Positions 29,161-40,526 of a stretch of DNA of 64,000 nucleotides are shown here, piece after piece. Below the pieces are notes generated by a model. The model was given only the letters and a program-made list of their open reading frames with translations. It was not told the DNA's origin and did not search any database. The DNA is from an uncultured Paracoccaceae bacterium (GTDB lineage: Bacteria > Pseudomonadota > Alphaproteobacteria > Rhodobacterales > Rhodobacteraceae): assembly GCA_947499725.1 (NCBI GenBank), contig CANMPK010000004.1, positions 62,001-126,000 on the forward strand, written 5' to 3'. Numbering within the stretch: the first letter of the stretch is position 1; each line of letters starts with the position of its first letter. The position numbers were made by a program, and so were the translations under genes.

Positions 29161-32100
29161 TTAACCCTGCAGGGCACGCACTTTGATGTCGCCTTCCACC
29201 TGCGCTTTGATCGCCAAAGCCACAGAGTGGGACGCCGCTGCTGTCGTGAAATACGGGATCTTGTCGTTCAGCGTCACAGAGCGCATTTCGCGACTGTCAG
29301 CCACAGCTTGCGCGCCTTCGGTTGTGTTCATCATCACAGCGATCTCGCCGTTCTTCAGCATATCCACAACGTTCGGACGACCTTCATAGACCTTATTCAC
29401 ACGCTCACAGGCCACGCCTTGGCCATCCAGCCAAGTCGCTGTGCCGGCGGTCGCCACAATCGAGAAACCCAGTTCAATCAAGATCTGTGCCGCATCGCGC
29501 ATCAGGTCTGTCTTGTCCGCGTCTTTGATCGAGATGAAGACCTTACCAGAAGTTGGCAGCTTCATACCTGCGCCCATTTGCGCTTTCAGGAAGGCGGTTG
29601 GGAAATCTGCATCCCAGCCCATAACCTCACCGGTCGAGCGCATTTCTGGACCAAGGATCGTATCCACACCTGGGAAACGGTTGAACGGCATCACCGCTTC
29701 TTTCACCGCAAACCATGGCATGATCGGATCCGCCAAAGTCATTTGATCGTCGACCGGAGTGACATCTTCCAACGTGGTGCCCGGCGCATGAGGTGCACGC
29801 GCTGGGAAGTTGGACAAAGGCTCACCCGCCATCAAGCGCGCTGCGATAGAGGCAATCGCGCTGTCTGTTGCTTTCGCAACAAATGGCACCGTACGAGACG
29901 CACGTGGGTTCACCTCGATCAGGTAAACTTCGTTGTTCTTGATCGCGAACTGAATGTTCATCAGGCCAACGACGTTCAGCGCCAAGGCCAAAGCATGTGT
30001 CTGGCGCTTCACTTCTTCGATCTGCTCGGCAGTCAGGCTGTATGGAGGCAAGGAACAAGCAGAGTCACCAGAGTGAACGCCCGCTTCTTCGATGTGCTGC
30101 ATGATACCAGAGATATGCACCTCTTTGCCGTCACACAGCGCATCCACGTCAAGCTCTGTCGCGCTATCCAGATAGCTGTCCAGCAGAACAGGGCTGTCAC
30201 CGGAAACAACAACCGCTTCGTTGATGTAACGCTCTAGCTGACCCATATCGCGCACGATTTCCATAGCGCGGCCACCCAGAACATAGGATGGGCGGATCAC
30301 CAGCGGGAAGCCGATCTTTTCAGCAATCGCAAAGGCTTCTGAATCTGTAGAGGCGATGCCGTTGTTTGGCTGCTTCAGCCCCAGCTCGTTCACCAGCGCT
30401 TGGAAACGCTCACGGTCTTCCGCCAAGTCAATCGCATCTGGTGTTGTGCCCAGAATTGGAATGCCAGCCGCTTCCAGATCATTCGCCAGTTTCAGCGGCG
30501 TCTGACCACCGAACTGAACGATCACACCATGCAATGTGCCGTTTTCTTGCTCGGCACGCAGGATTTCCATCACGTGTTCGAAGGTCAGCGGCTCAAAATA
30601 CAGACGATCAGATGTATCGTAGTCTGTAGACACTGTCTCTGGGTTACAGTTGACCATGATGGTCTCGTAACCCGCATCCGTCAGCGCATAGCAGGCGTGA
30701 CAGCAGCAATAGTCAAACTCAATACCTTGGCCAATGCGGTTTGGACCACCACCCAGAATAACCACTTTCTTGCGGTCAGACGGGCGTGCTTCACATTCCA
30801 CTTCGTCAAACACTGGCGCTTCATATGTGGAATACATGTAAGGCGTTTGCGCTTCGAATTCCGCCGCACAGGTGTCGATACGTTTGAACACCGCTGTGAC
30901 GCCAAGGTTATGGCGCGCACGGCGAATGTTGTCTTCGTCGCGGCCCGTCAGCTTGGCCAGACGCGCATCAGAGAAGCCCATCATCTTCAGCTTACGCAGA
31001 CCTTTTTCGTCAACCGGCAGGCCGTTCTTGCGCACGTCTTCCTCGGCATCCACGATCTCGCGGATACGCTCAAGGAACCATGGGTCAAACATGGTGACGT
31101 TCTGGATTTCTTCGTTGCTCAGACCGAGGCGCATCGCTTGTGCAATCACGCGGATACGATCCGGTGTTTGCTTGGACAGCGCCATCAGGATCGCTGGCTT
31201 CTCAGGCGCGCCTTCGATTTCGATCTCGTCAAAACCGGTCAGGCCAGATTCCATAGACGCCAATGCTTTCTGCATGGATTCATGGATCGTACGGCCAATC
31301 GCCATTGTCTCACCCACAGATTTCATCGCTGTGGTCAGATAAGGCTCAGAGCCTGGGAACTTCTCGAATGCGAATTTCGGGATCTTTGTGACAACATAGT
31401 CGATGGAAGGCTCAAAGGACGCCGGCGTCACCTTGGTGATATCGTTGTCCAGCTCGTCCAGCGTAAAGCCAATCGCCAGTTTCGCAGCAATCTTCGCAAT
31501 CGGGAAACCCGTCGCTTTAGACGCCAGCGCCGAAGAACGAGACACACGTGGGTTCATCTCGATCACAACCATACGGCCATCAGCTGGGTTCACAGCCCAC
31601 TGAACGTTAGAGCCGCCTGTTTCCACGCCGATCTCGCGCAGAACCGCGATCGAGTGGTTGCGCATGATCTGATATTCTTTGTCCGTCAGCGTCAGCGCTG
31701 GGGCCACAGTGATGGAATCCCCTGTGTGAACACCCATCGGATCGATGTTTTCAATCGCACAAACGATAATGGCGTTGTCCGCTTTGTCGCGCACCACTTC
31801 CATTTCGAATTCTTTCCAACCCAGCAGGCTTTCGTCCACCAGAATTTGGTTCACCGGAGACGCATCCATACCGGTGCGGCAGAAGTGAATGTAATCTTCG
31901 CGGTTATACGCAACACCGCCACCTGTGCCGCCCATCGTAAAGGCAGGCCGAATGATCGCTGGCAGACCGATGTCTTCCAGCTCTTCCAGCGCCAAACGAA
32001 TACCTTCGTCCAGATCTGCGTCGCCGTCGGCTTTCTTCGGCGCTGTCACGATAGACGCACGCGGGTTTTCGATGCCCAGACGATCCATCGCTTCACGGAA

Positions 32101-32493
32101 CAGTTTGCGATCTTCTGCCATTTCAATCGCATCACGTGTCGCGCCGATCATCTCGACGTTGAATTTCTCCAGAACACCCATCTCTTCCAAAGCAAGGGAT
32201 GTGTTCAGGCCTGTCTGGCCACCCATTGTTGGCAGCAGCGCGTCTGGGCGTTCTTTCTCGATGATCTTCGCCACAACTTCCGGCGTGATCGGTTCGATAT
32301 AAGTCGCATCAGCCAGACCCGGATCGGTCATGATTGTCGCTGGGTTAGAGTTCACCAGAATAACGCGATAACCTTCTTCGCGCAGCGCTTTACACGCTTG
32401 AGCACCAGAATAGTCAAATTCGCAGGCTTGGCCGATCACAATAGGGCCAGCGCCGATGATCATGATGGATTGGATGTCGGTTCTTTTTGGCAT
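29161..32493 (-). CDS. carB: carbamoyl phosphate synthase large subunit
   Basis: A 1110-residue two-lobe ATP-grasp enzyme that makes carbamoyl phosphate for arginine and pyrimidines. [20 protein letters not shown] is the standard N-terminus, so I start at ATG 32493 although the frame is open to 32898. The duplicated halves are seen in [13 protein letters not shown] and [13 protein letters not shown]; the C-terminal MGS-like allosteric domain includes ATAGTATWL. The small subunit carA is not adjacent. ArgF, its main partner in arginine synthesis, lies 22 kb away. Confidence 0.98.
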   Translation of the reverse strand: MPKRTDIQSIMIIGAGPIVIGQACEFDYSGAQACKALREEGYRVILVNSNPATIMTDPGLADATYIEPITPEVVAKIIEKERPDALLPTMGGQTGLNTSLALEEMGVLEKFNVEMIGATRDAIEMAEDRKLFREAMDRLGIENPRASIVTAPKKADGDADLDEGIRLALEELEDIGLPAIIRPAFTMGGTGGGVAYNREDYIHFCRTGMDASPVNQILVDESLLGWKEFEMEVVRDKADNAIIVCAIENIDPMGVHTGDSITVAPALTLTDKEYQIMRNHSIAVLREIGVETGGSNVQWAVNPADGRMVVIEMNPRVSRSSALASKATGFPIAKIAAKLAIGFTLDELDNDITKVTPASFEPSIDYVVTKIPKFAFEKFPGSEPYLTTAMKSVGETMAIGRTIHESMQKALASMESGLTGFDEIEIEGAPEKPAILMALSKQTPDRIRVIAQAMRLGLSNEEIQNVTMFDPWFLERIREIVDAEEDVRKNGLPVDEKGLRKLKMMGFSDARLAKLTGRDEDNIRRARHNLGVTAVFKRIDTCAAEFEAQTPYMYSTYEAPVFDEVECEARPSDRKKVVILGGGPNRIGQGIEFDYCCCHACYALTDAGYETIMVNCNPETVSTDYDTSDRLYFEPLTFEHVMEILRAEQENGTLHGVIVQFGGQTPLKLANDLEAAGIPILGTTPDAIDLAEDRERFQALVNELGLKQPNNGIASTDSEAFAIAEKIGFPLVIRPSYVLGGRAMEIVRDMGQLERYINEAVVVSGDSPVLLDSYLDSATELDVDALCDGKEVHISGIMQHIEEAGVHSGDSACSLPPYSLTAEQIEEVKRQTHALALALNVVGLMNIQFAIKNNEVYLIEVNPRASRTVPFVAKATDSAIASIAARLMAGEPLSNFPARAPHAPGTTLEDVTPVDDQMTLADPIMPWFAVKEAVMPFNRFPGVDTILGPEMRSTGEVMGWDADFPTAFLKAQMGAGMKLPTSGKVFISIKDADKTDLMRDAAQILIELGFSIVATAGTATWLDGQGVACERVNKVYEGRPNVVDMLKNGEIAVMMNTTEGAQAVADSREMRSVTLNDKIPYFTTAAASHSVALAIKAQVEGDIKVRALQG

Positions 32494-32720
32494 GGCAGAC
32501 CTCAGATAGGGGCGGAGCAGACTCGCCGTGGGCGCAAATTGTCGTGGGTTATAGACATCCGAAGGCAAGGTGCAAGGAGAAAGCGCGGGTTTTCTAACCC
32601 ACTTTGGGCGCAATTCCAAAATTCTCTTTCCCATCAGGGGGAGGGCTCTTGAATTTTCCCTGCTGCATTGCATCTGATAGCGGCCTATACCTCGCGCAAG
32701 TTGAACAGCAGGAGCCAAGC
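32494..32720. other. carB-pabB divergent intergenic region
   Basis: About 230 bases separate the carB and pabB starts. AGGAG (32709-32713) is the pabB ribosome site. I see no convincing attenuator or operator. The apparent coding in the overlapping frames is only an extension of carB and pabB upstream of their true starts. Confidence 0.4.
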
Positions 32721-33842
32721 GTGCAGATTCGCTTTGACCAAGGCCCTCTAGGGGCAGGCACATGGTTTGCTGCGCCAGATCAGATGATCGTGGCGCAAGA
32801 TCCAGTAGATGTGCCCGCGGCCTTCGCAGCGATGCAAGCGGCGCGCGAGGCTGGAAAATGGCTGGCGGGCTATGCGACCTATGAATTGGGCTATGCACTC
32901 GAAAGCAAACTGGCGGCGCGCATGCCAGAAAACCGCCGCCTGCCGCTGATCTGCTTTGGCATCTATAATGGCCCCGCGATCAAAGCGCTCTCGCACGGCG
33001 CGGCCAGCCTGACCGATCCGCAGCCCCTATGGGACGAGCCGCGCTACACCGAAGCTTTCAATCAAGTGAACGCCTATATTGGCGCGGGTGACATCTACCA
33101 AGCCAACCTGACCTTCCCGATGCAGGCGCAATACACCGGCACATCCGAAGCGCTTTATGCAGCGCTCACCACACGCCAACCCGTGGGGCAGGGCGCCCTA
33201 GTGTTGCAAGACGATCTGCCAGACCTTCTGTCCCGCTCGCCAGAGCTGTTCTTTCGCACCTCCAGCAGCGGCTTCATCGAAACGCGCCCGATGAAGGGCA
33301 CCCAGCCTCGCGTCGAAGACCCCGCTGAAGACGCACGCCGCGTCGCGTGGCTGCAAGCCGATGAAAAGAACCGCGCGGAAAACCTGATGATCGTCGATCT
33401 TCTGCGCAATGATATCAGCCGCGTGGCGGAACTCGGTTCTGTCAACGTGCCAGAGCTGTTCAAAATCGAAAGCTATGCCACCGTCCACCAAATGGTATCG
33501 CTCGTGCGCGCGCAACTGCGCAAGAACGTCTCTATTGCCGAGATCTTCCAAGCGCTCTTCCCATGCGGGTCCATCACAGGCGCACCGAAACTACGCGCCA
33601 TGGAAATCCTGAACGATCTCGAACCCCAAGCGCGCGACATCTACTGCGGCTCCATCGGTTGGATCGCCCCAGACGGGCGCAGCGATTTTAATGTCGCCAT
33701 CCGCACGCTGATGGTCGAAGATGGCAAAGCCACCTTGAACGTAGGCGGCGGCGTTGTCTGGGACAGCACAGCGCCCGACGAATATAAGGAAGCGCTATGG
33801 AAAGCCCGCTACGCGGCAGGGTTCCAGCAGGAACCCAGCTGA
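32721..33842 (+). CDS. pabB: aminodeoxychorismate synthase component I
   Basis: A 373-residue chorismate-binding enzyme that, with a glutaminase (PabA/TrpG), makes 4-amino-4-deoxychorismate for folate. The GTG start at 32721 has AGGAG six bases upstream and gives the normal N-terminus. The C-terminal catalytic half shows [27 protein letters not shown] and CGSITGAPK. It overlaps pabC by 46 bases. No glutaminase subunit is adjacent. Confidence 0.94.
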   Translation: MQIRFDQGPLGAGTWFAAPDQMIVAQDPVDVPAAFAAMQAAREAGKWLAGYATYELGYALESKLAARMPENRRLPLICFGIYNGPAIKALSHGAASLTDPQPLWDEPRYTEAFNQVNAYIGAGDIYQANLTFPMQAQYTGTSEALYAALTTRQPVGQGALVLQDDLPDLLSRSPELFFRTSSSGFIETRPMKGTQPRVEDPAEDARRVAWLQADEKNRAENLMIVDLLRNDISRVAELGSVNVPELFKIESYATVHQMVSLVRAQLRKNVSIAEIFQALFPCGSITGAPKLRAMEILNDLEPQARDIYCGSIGWIAPDGRSDFNVAIRTLMVEDGKATLNVGGGVVWDSTAPDEYKEALWKARYAAGFQQEPS

Positions 33843-34429
33843 TCGAAACCTTCGGCTGGACGCCCGATGCGGGCTTCGCGCGGCTTGATCTGCATCTGGC
33901 GCGCATGCAGCGTTCTGCAAAAGCGCTGGGCTTTGCTTTCGACGAAGCCCGCGCGCTTTATGAAATCCAAGCTAAAGGTGAAGCCCCCCTGCGTTGCCGG
34001 CTCACCCTCGGCGAAGAAGGCTTTGCCTTCACCTCGGCCACGATGGCCCCCGCGCAAACCCCATGGACGATCGCCATTGCTGAGGAGCGCTTGAGCGCAA
34101 ACAACCCATGGCTCGCCCATAAAACCACCCAGCGCGAATTATACGACACCGCCCGCGCCAACTTGCCAGACGGCGTGGATGAGCTGCTGTTCATCAACGA
34201 AAGCGATCAGCTTTGCGAAGGCACGATCACGAATCTCTTTGTACAAGCCGATGGCTCGCTTCTCACGCCGCCCCTAACCTGCGGCGTCCTCCCAGGCATC
34301 CTGCGCCAAAGCCTGCTGGAAACCGGCAACGCCCAAGAAGCAACGCTCACCAAAAACGACCTCACGAGCACCCAAATCTATATGGGTAACTCTCTACGCG
34401 GCCTTATCCCTGCGCAGCTCAAACCCTAG
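33797..34429 (+). CDS. pabC: aminotransferase class IV, 4-amino-4-deoxychorismate lyase-like
   Basis: A 210-residue fold-type IV PLP protein. The PLP lysine is K109 in LAHKTTQRELYD, and INESDQLCEGTITNLF followed by PPLTCGVLPGILR are the family hallmarks. The ATG at 33797 lies inside the end of pabB (46-base overlap, AAGGA upstream), so translation is coupled. With pabB it would complete 4-aminobenzoate synthesis. It is short for the family and its specificity rests on context. Its stop overlaps that of cfa by four bases. Confidence 0.85.
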   Translation: MESPLRGRVPAGTQLIETFGWTPDAGFARLDLHLARMQRSAKALGFAFDEARALYEIQAKGEAPLRCRLTLGEEGFAFTSATMAPAQTPWTIAIAEERLSANNPWLAHKTTQRELYDTARANLPDGVDELLFINESDQLCEGTITNLFVQADGSLLTPPLTCGVLPGILRQSLLETGNAQEATLTKNDLTSTQIYMGNSLRGLIPAQLKP

Positions 34430-35607
34430 CGATAGATGTAATCCCGCGTCAGCGGCACCGCCTCTTGGCGTCGCGTGATCTGAAACTGGAACACACATTG
34501 CCGATGCAAGCGAAATGTCAGCTCGCTGGCCACCAGATAAAACCGCCACATCCGGCAAAAGGCCTCGTCATACAGCTCTACAGCCTCTTCGCGCCGATCC
34601 ATAAAACGATCATGCCAATGTTTTAACGTTTCCGCATAATGCAGGCGCCAAACTTCCACATCCGTGACCCAAAGCCGTTCTTTCTCGACAGCTTTCAAAC
34701 ATTCCGACATCGACGGCGCATAGCCCCCGGGAAAGATGTACTTGTTGATCCAAGGGCTCGTGCGGCTTGGCGGCGAGGCGCGCCCGATTGTATGGATCAA
34801 CGCCACCCCATCGGCACGTAACTTTCGCCGCACATGGCCGAAATACTCGCGGTAATGCGGCACGCCCACATGCTCGAACATGCCGACCGAGACAATCCGA
34901 TCAAACCGCTGATCCAGCTCGCGGTAATCCTGCAAACGAATATCAATGCGTTCTTCCAGCCCCGCGGCCTTCACGCGCGCAGTCGCAACGGCGTGCTGCT
35001 CTTCCGACAGGGTCACACCCGTCACGCGCACGCCAAATTCCTGTGCCAGCGTCAAAGCCATGCCGCCCCAACCACAGCCAATGTCCAACACCTTCATATC
35101 CGGCTCTAAACACAACTTGGCCGCGATATGCCGCTTCTTGGCCAGTTGCGCCGCATCCAATGACATTTCAGGATCGCTGAAATAGGCGCAGGAATATTGC
35201 TTATCCTCGTCCAGAAACAAATCATACAGCGCGCCAGACAGATCATAGTGATGCGCCACATTATCCTTCGCGCGCCCCACCGGATTGAACTGATGCACCC
35301 GTTTCATCAAAGGGCCGATATGGCGCTCAAAGCCTTCGCCTTGCCCCAAAGCAAAATTGCGAATGCCCAGCGTCAGTAGCCCATATAGATCATCATCGGC
35401 AATCGTCAGGCTGCCATCTGTGTACCCTTCGCCCACCGCCAGCTCAGGGCTCAGCACAATGCGCTTTGGCAGGCTCTCATCATGTAAGGTCAGCCGAACA
35501 GGAGCGCCATCTCCAAACAGATGTGTACTGCCATCCGGCATCGTAATTTCAAGCGCGCCGCGTTTGATCAATCGCGACATCATGCGCAGGAACAGGGTAT
35601 TCCACAT
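34426..35607 (-). CDS. cfa: cyclopropane-fatty-acyl-phospholipid synthase family methyltransferase
   Basis: A 393-residue SAM-dependent methyltransferase of the Cfa/Mycolic acid cyclopropane group. The SAM motif is VLDIGCGWGGMAL, followed by GVTLSEEQ, RFDRIVSVGMFEHVG and FPGGYAPSMSEC. An N-terminal region of about 100 residues resembles the Cfa lipid-binding domain. It may act on phospholipid acyl chains; sequence alone does not exclude other Cfa-like reactions. It has no obvious operon partner. Confidence 0.88.
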   Translation of the reverse strand: MWNTLFLRMMSRLIKRGALEITMPDGSTHLFGDGAPVRLTLHDESLPKRIVLSPELAVGEGYTDGSLTIADDDLYGLLTLGIRNFALGQGEGFERHIGPLMKRVHQFNPVGRAKDNVAHHYDLSGALYDLFLDEDKQYSCAYFSDPEMSLDAAQLAKKRHIAAKLCLEPDMKVLDIGCGWGGMALTLAQEFGVRVTGVTLSEEQHAVATARVKAAGLEERIDIRLQDYRELDQRFDRIVSVGMFEHVGVPHYREYFGHVRRKLRADGVALIHTIGRASPPSRTSPWINKYIFPGGYAPSMSECLKAVEKERLWVTDVEVWRLHYAETLKHWHDRFMDRREEAVELYDEAFCRMWRFYLVASELTFRLHRQCVFQFQITRRQEAVPLTRDYIYR

Positions 35608-35852
35608 TCGCCATCCTCGCTCTTTGGGCGTCCCACATTGGGGCGCTCAACACCTCAAAGTCTGCAAAAATCACCCCCGTTTTGTAAAGTCAGGCCTCAT
35701 CACCCCTGCGCGAGCGTGATATTTGCCGCAAATCCACCCGCCAACGCCACAGGCCGCTTGACTTCGACGCGTACAAAAGGTGTATCACCCCAGACTGATT
35801 TCGCGCGGGCCGAACCGCGCCTATTGAGATGCCCGACGAAAGGCGAAAACAA
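35608..35852. other. cfa-aspS divergent intergenic region
   Basis: About 245 bases with several CC-rich runs. TTGACT at 35758-35763, about 18 bases before GTATCA, is a possible aspS promoter. I see no clear T-box, leader peptide or terminator here. Confidence 0.35.
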
Positions 35853-37715
35853 ATGGCAGACCTGACACACGCATACCGCAGCCACACGTGCGCCGAGCTG
35901 AATAAATCCAATGTAGGCGATACCGTGCGCCTGTCCGGTTGGGTCCACCGCGTACGCGACCACGGAGGCGTTCTGTTCATCGACCTGCGCGACCATTACG
36001 GCGTCACTCAGGTGATCGCGGATGCCGACAGCCCTGTGTTTGCAGAGCTCGAAAAAGTGCGCAGCGAATGGTGCATCAAGATCGAAGGCAACGTGCTGGC
36101 GCGTGACGAAAGCCTGATCAACCCGAACCTGCCAACCGGTGAAGTGGAAGTCTTCATCCGTGGCCTCGAAGTTCTGGGCGCAGCAAACGAGCTGCCGTTG
36201 ATGGTCTTTGGTGATCAGGAATACCCTGAAGAAACCCGCCTGAAGTACCGCTTCCTCGATCTGCGCCGCGACGTGATGCAGGACAACATGAAACTGCGCT
36301 CTGACGTTGTGATGTCCATGCGCAAGCGCATGTGGGAAAAAGACTTCCGCGAGTATCAAACACCAATCATCACCGCCTCTTCCCCAGAAGGCGCGCGTGA
36401 CTTCTTGGTGCCATCCCGTCTGCACCCAGGCAAATTCTACGCCCTGCCGCAGGCCCCTCAGCAGTTCAAACAGCTGATGATGGTGGCTGGCTTTGATAAG
36501 TACTTCCAAATCGCGCCATGCTTCCGCGACGAAGACCCACGTGCAGACCGCTCTCCAACAGACTTCTACCAGCTCGACATGGAAATGAGCTTTGTAGAAC
36601 AGCAAGACGTTTTCGACACCATCCAGCCTGTGCTGCAAGGCGTGTTCGAAGAATTCGGCGGTGGTCGCAAGGTCGATAGCGAATGGCCGCAGATTTCCTA
36701 TAAAGAAGCCGCGCTGAAATACGGTTCCGACAAACCAGACCTGCGTAACCCAATCGAAATGCAGGTTGTATCCGAGCATTTCGCAGGCTCCGGCTTTGCG
36801 ATCTTCGCAAAACTGCTGGAACAAGAAGGTACTGAAATTCGCGCAATCCCAGCGCCGACAGGTGGCTCCCGTAAGTTCTGCGACCGCATGAACAAATTCG
36901 CGCAACAAGAAGGTCTGCCTGGCATGGGCTATATCTTCTGGCGCAAGCAATCTGCGGATTCCATCGCGCAAGAACAGGGCATCTCCGTCAAAGAAGTGAA
37001 CGCCAAGATCAAAGCTGGCGAAATCACACTGGGCGAAGAAGCAGCCGGTCCTCTGGCGAAAAACATCGGCCCAGAGCGCACCGAAGCCATCCGTCAACAG
37101 CTGGGTCTGGGCGTGGGCGATGCGGCCTTCTTCCTCGGTGGCAAGCCTAAAGCATTCGAAGCCGTTGCAGGCCGCGCCCGTAACGTGATCGGTGACGAAC
37201 TCGGCCTGACCGATCAAGATCGCTTTGCCTTCGCATGGATCGTGGATTTCCCAATCTACGAACAAGACGAAGAAACTGGCAAGATCGACTTCGAACACAA
37301 CCCGTTCTCTATGCCACAAGGCGGCATGGACGCGCTGATGGGCGATCCACTAGAAGTCAAAGGCTACCAATACGATCTGGCCTGTAACGGGTACGAGCTG
37401 GTCTCTGGCGCGGTACGAAACCACAAGCCGGAAATCATGTTCAAAGCCTTCGAAATTGCAGGCTACGGCAAGGAAGAAGTTGAAAAGCGCTTTGGTGCGC
37501 TTGTGAACGCCTTCCAATACGGCGCCCCTCCACACGCAGGCTGTGCGGCGGGTGTTGACCGTATCGTCATGCTGCTGGCAGATCAGCAGAACATCCGCGA
37601 AGTTGTGATGTTCCCAATGAACCAGCGCGCCGAAGATCAAATGATGAATGCGCCATCCGAGCCTCAAAGCGATCAGCTGATGGAACTTGGCCTGCGCGTG
37701 ATCCCGCAAGACTGA
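35853..37715 (+). CDS. aspS: aspartate-tRNA ligase (AspRS)
   Basis: A 620-residue class II aminoacyl-tRNA synthetase that charges tRNA-Asp. The OB-fold anticodon-binding domain ([18 protein letters not shown]) is followed by the class II motifs, including [10 protein letters not shown] and the [18 protein letters not shown] motif 3, and a GAD insertion domain. I chose ATG 35853 ([10 protein letters not shown]), with AAGG upstream, over 35829. A strong terminator follows. A non-discriminating enzyme (Asp/Asn) is possible. Confidence 0.97.
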   Translation: MADLTHAYRSHTCAELNKSNVGDTVRLSGWVHRVRDHGGVLFIDLRDHYGVTQVIADADSPVFAELEKVRSEWCIKIEGNVLARDESLINPNLPTGEVEVFIRGLEVLGAANELPLMVFGDQEYPEETRLKYRFLDLRRDVMQDNMKLRSDVVMSMRKRMWEKDFREYQTPIITASSPEGARDFLVPSRLHPGKFYALPQAPQQFKQLMMVAGFDKYFQIAPCFRDEDPRADRSPTDFYQLDMEMSFVEQQDVFDTIQPVLQGVFEEFGGGRKVDSEWPQISYKEAALKYGSDKPDLRNPIEMQVVSEHFAGSGFAIFAKLLEQEGTEIRAIPAPTGGSRKFCDRMNKFAQQEGLPGMGYIFWRKQSADSIAQEQGISVKEVNAKIKAGEITLGEEAAGPLAKNIGPERTEAIRQQLGLGVGDAAFFLGGKPKAFEAVAGRARNVIGDELGLTDQDRFAFAWIVDFPIYEQDEETGKIDFEHNPFSMPQGGMDALMGDPLEVKGYQYDLACNGYELVSGAVRNHKPEIMFKAFEIAGYGKEEVEKRFGALVNAFQYGAPPHAGCAAGVDRIVMLLADQQNIREVVMFPMNQRAEDQMMNAPSEPQSDQLMELGLRVIPQD

Positions 37716-37740
37716 TCATCGCAGCACTGATTTTGAAGAA

Positions 37741-37765
37741 GGGGCCTCTCGCAGGCCCCTTTTTT
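37741..37765 (+). terminator. Rho-independent terminator of aspS
   Basis: GGGGCCT / AGGCCCC with a CTCGC loop and six T, about 25 bases after the aspS stop. Confidence 0.92.
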
Positions 37766-37880
37766 GTGGCCAAACCTTAGGCCAAATCGGCAAGCCTTCG
37801 CTAAATTCTAAAAATGCACGCCAAAGCGAGGCAACCCGTCCCCAATCCGCTATACTAAGCAAAAGACCACAGGTGGCGTG

Positions 37881-39272
37881 ATGTTTGACCCTGAAATTGC
37901 AGAAATCCGGTACGGCACAGGGCTGTCCAGCAGCGCCCGCGCGCCATCCTCTGTGCAGGCCATGCTTGATGGCCTCAGCAGCCCAGATCGCATGGCCGAA
38001 CGGTTTCCCATCGAATCCTTCGACAGCTTCGCCCCCCGCGTGCGCCAATTCACACAAGCCCGCCGAGAGGCCCGCAAGCAAGCGGGCACCGAAGCCGGCA
38101 AAGCCGCCGACAAAACCCGCAAAAAAATCGCATCCGACGCGCGCGAGGCCTATGGCACCTTCTTTCGCAACACGCTTCTGCGCCGCATCCACACGGAAAC
38201 CGGCCTACGCGAGCGGTTGGCCTTCTTCTGGGCAGATCACTTCACGGCTTATGCCAATAGCTCGATCATCAAATGGGCCACCTCGCCCTATATCGAAACC
38301 GCCATCCGCCCGCACATCGGCGGCACATTCGAAGACCTGCTGATATCCGCCGTCACCCATCCGTTGATGCTGAACTTCTTGGATCAAAACACCTCCGTTG
38401 GCCCAAACAGCGTCGCCGCCCAAAAAGCCAAGGCGCGGGGCAGGGTGAAAGGGCTCAACGAAAACCTCGCCCGAGAAGTTCTCGAACTGCACACCCTCGG
38501 CGTGAACGGGCCCTACACCCAAGACGACGTGCGCAATCTGGCAGAGCTGTTTGCAGGTCTCGGCTACACCAACAAAGGTGTCTTCCGCTTTGTCAAAAAC
38601 AATGGGGAACCTGGGGCAGAAACCATTCTGGGCAAATCCTACGGCGGCAAAACCCCAGCCTTGCAAGATATCCACGACGCCCTGCGCGATCTGGCCCGCC
38701 ACCCATCCACAGCGCAGCACATCGCCGAAAAACTCGCGCGGCATTTCGTGTCTGACACGCCAGATCCTGCATTGGTTAACGCGATGGCATCTGCCTACCA
38801 AGACACAAATGGCGATCTGGTGGCCGTCTATGACGCGATGCTCAGCCACCCATCTGCGTGGCAAACAGAGGCGGAAAACATCAAGCAACCGATTGATTTC
38901 ATGGCCACAACCCTGCGCGCGCTAGAGATTGATCAAGCCTATCTGATGCGCAGTAAAACCCGCGAATTGCGCAACCTGCTCTATGCGCCCCTGCAAGTGA
39001 TGGGCCAATCATGGGAAAAACCCATCGGCCCAGATGGCTGGCCCGAAGAGAACACCCATTGGGCCACGCCCCAATTCATGGCCGCCCGCCTGCAATGGGC
39101 ACTGGCCGTCCCGCAAGCGCTGCGGCGCACGTTACCAGACCCGCGAGACTTCGCGCGCGCAGCGCTCGGCAATCGTCTCACGCCCGAGGTCCGTTTCGCC
39201 GCGGAAGCCGCAGAGAACCGTTGGGAAGGCATCGCGCTTGTGCTGTCCTCCCCCGCGTTTCAACGCCAATAG
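37881..39272 (+). CDS. DUF1800 family protein
   Basis: A 463-residue soluble protein of the DUF1800 family. RMAERFPIESFD, the basic helix region, NENLAREVLELHTLGVNG, the Tyr/Thr-rich TPALQDIHDAL and the FMAATLRAL segment match members from memory. These genes nearly always sit upstream of a DUF1501 Tat-exported partner, as here, nine bases away. The function is unknown. The codon usage is strongly C-ending. Confidence 0.85.
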   Translation: MFDPEIAEIRYGTGLSSSARAPSSVQAMLDGLSSPDRMAERFPIESFDSFAPRVRQFTQARREARKQAGTEAGKAADKTRKKIASDAREAYGTFFRNTLLRRIHTETGLRERLAFFWADHFTAYANSSIIKWATSPYIETAIRPHIGGTFEDLLISAVTHPLMLNFLDQNTSVGPNSVAAQKAKARGRVKGLNENLAREVLELHTLGVNGPYTQDDVRNLAELFAGLGYTNKGVFRFVKNNGEPGAETILGKSYGGKTPALQDIHDALRDLARHPSTAQHIAEKLARHFVSDTPDPALVNAMASAYQDTNGDLVAVYDAMLSHPSAWQTEAENIKQPIDFMATTLRALEIDQAYLMRSKTRELRNLLYAPLQVMGQSWEKPIGPDGWPEENTHWATPQFMAARLQWALAVPQALRRTLPDPRDFARAALGNRLTPEVRFAAEAAENRWEGIALVLSSPAFQRQ

Positions 39273-39281
39273 GAGCCTGCC

Positions 39282-40526
39282 ATGAGCCGATCAAACCTCT
39301 CACGCCGCAGCTTCCTTTCGAAATCCGCTGTGCTTGGCTGCTCTGCCGCAGCCAGCCCTTTGCTCACGCCAGTGTCTTTGGCGTCTGCCCCCGGCGAGCG
39401 CCGTCTTGTCGTGATCATCCTGCGCGGCGCGATGGACGGCATCGATGTGCTGCGCCCTTGGGGTGATGCGGATTACGCCGCCCTGCGCCCCACCTTGGCA
39501 GACAGCCAACAAAACACTCTACAACTCACCGATTTCCACGGGATGCACAGCGGCTTGAAAGACCTGATGCCGCTTTGGAAAAACGGGGAACTTGGCTTTG
39601 TGCAAGCAACCTCGACCCCATACCGTGACAAACGCAGCCACTTTGATGGCCAAGACCTGCTCGAGGCAGGCACCGCAGAACTCGCCCCCATGCGCGATCG
39701 CACGGGCTGGCTGAACCGCATGTTGCCGCATCTTCAAGGCGCCCAAGAACGCACGGCCTTTGCCATTGGCCGCGAAGACATGCTGGTGCTGGCAGGGCAA
39801 TCCGATGTCTCCAACTGGTCGCCGGATGTGGATATCACGCTCACCCCTCAAGGGCTGCGCCTGCTCGAACTCACCCTGCAATCAGACCCGTTGATCGGCC
39901 CCGCCATGGCCGAGGCCATTGGCCTTGCCAGCCTCGATGGGGATTCCGTGGCCTTTGATTTGTCCGAAGGCGGCATGCGCGGCATGATGGAAGAAATGAG
40001 CGCCGATGCCAACGCCGCCCTCAAAGGGCGCAGCGATCACAAGATCGCCGATTTCACCGCCCAGCAACTTTTGCAAGACACGCGCATTGCGTCTTTTTCC
40101 ATCTCCGGTTGGGACACCCACGCCAATCAGCATCGCAGCCTGAACCGCCCGTTGAAACAGCTTTCTGAAACCATCCTGCGCCTGCGCGACGGGCTTGGTG
40201 CGCGGGTTTGGCAGCAAACCACGGTTCTGTGCATGACAGAATTTGGCCGCACCGTGCGCGAAAACGGCTCTCGCGGCACAGATCACGGCACAGGCGGCAC
40301 GATGATCATGGCAGGCGGCGCGATCAATGGCGGGCGCGTCTATGGCCAATGGCCGGGCCTTGATCCCAGCGCGCTCTATAAAGATCGCGATCTTATGCCC
40401 ACCAGCGACGTGCGCGCATGGGCCGCTTGGGCGATGCACGATAGCTTTGGCATTGCGCAATCGGCACTGGAACGCGATGTCTTCCAAGGCCTTGATATGG
40501 GCAGCACGCCAAACTTGCTGCTTTAG
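39282..40526 (+). CDS. DUF1501 family protein, Tat-exported
   Basis: A 414-residue protein with a twin-arginine signal: SRRSFLSKSAVL then a hydrophobic stretch ending ASA near residue 36. The alkaline-phosphatase-like fold is suggested by VIILRGAMDGID, DTHANQHRSLN and MTEFGRTVRENGSRGTDHG. Such proteins are predicted sulfatase/phosphatase-like metal enzymes, but no substrate is known. It is co-transcribed with the DUF1800 gene. Its stop overlaps the convergent response regulator by four bases. Confidence 0.88.
   Translation: MSRSNLSRRSFLSKSAVLGCSAAASPLLTPVSLASAPGERRLVVIILRGAMDGIDVLRPWGDADYAALRPTLADSQQNTLQLTDFHGMHSGLKDLMPLWKNGELGFVQATSTPYRDKRSHFDGQDLLEAGTAELAPMRDRTGWLNRMLPHLQGAQERTAFAIGREDMLVLAGQSDVSNWSPDVDITLTPQGLRLLELTLQSDPLIGPAMAEAIGLASLDGDSVAFDLSEGGMRGMMEEMSADANAALKGRSDHKIADFTAQQLLQDTRIASFSISGWDTHANQHRSLNRPLKQLSETILRLRDGLGARVWQQTTVLCMTEFGRTVRENGSRGTDHGTGGTMIMAGGAINGGRVYGQWPGLDPSALYKDRDLMPTSDVRAWAAWAMHDSFGIAQSALERDVFQGLDMGSTPNLLL

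Noticed and set aside
30400-32652. A 750-residue plus-strand frame inside carB
   Set aside because: It is antisense to carB, rich in His/Arg/Phe from reversed codons; carB itself has full ATP-grasp motifs.
35700-37319. A 539-residue minus-strand frame opposite aspS
   Set aside because: Antisense to aspS with composition typical of a shadow; aspS motifs are complete.
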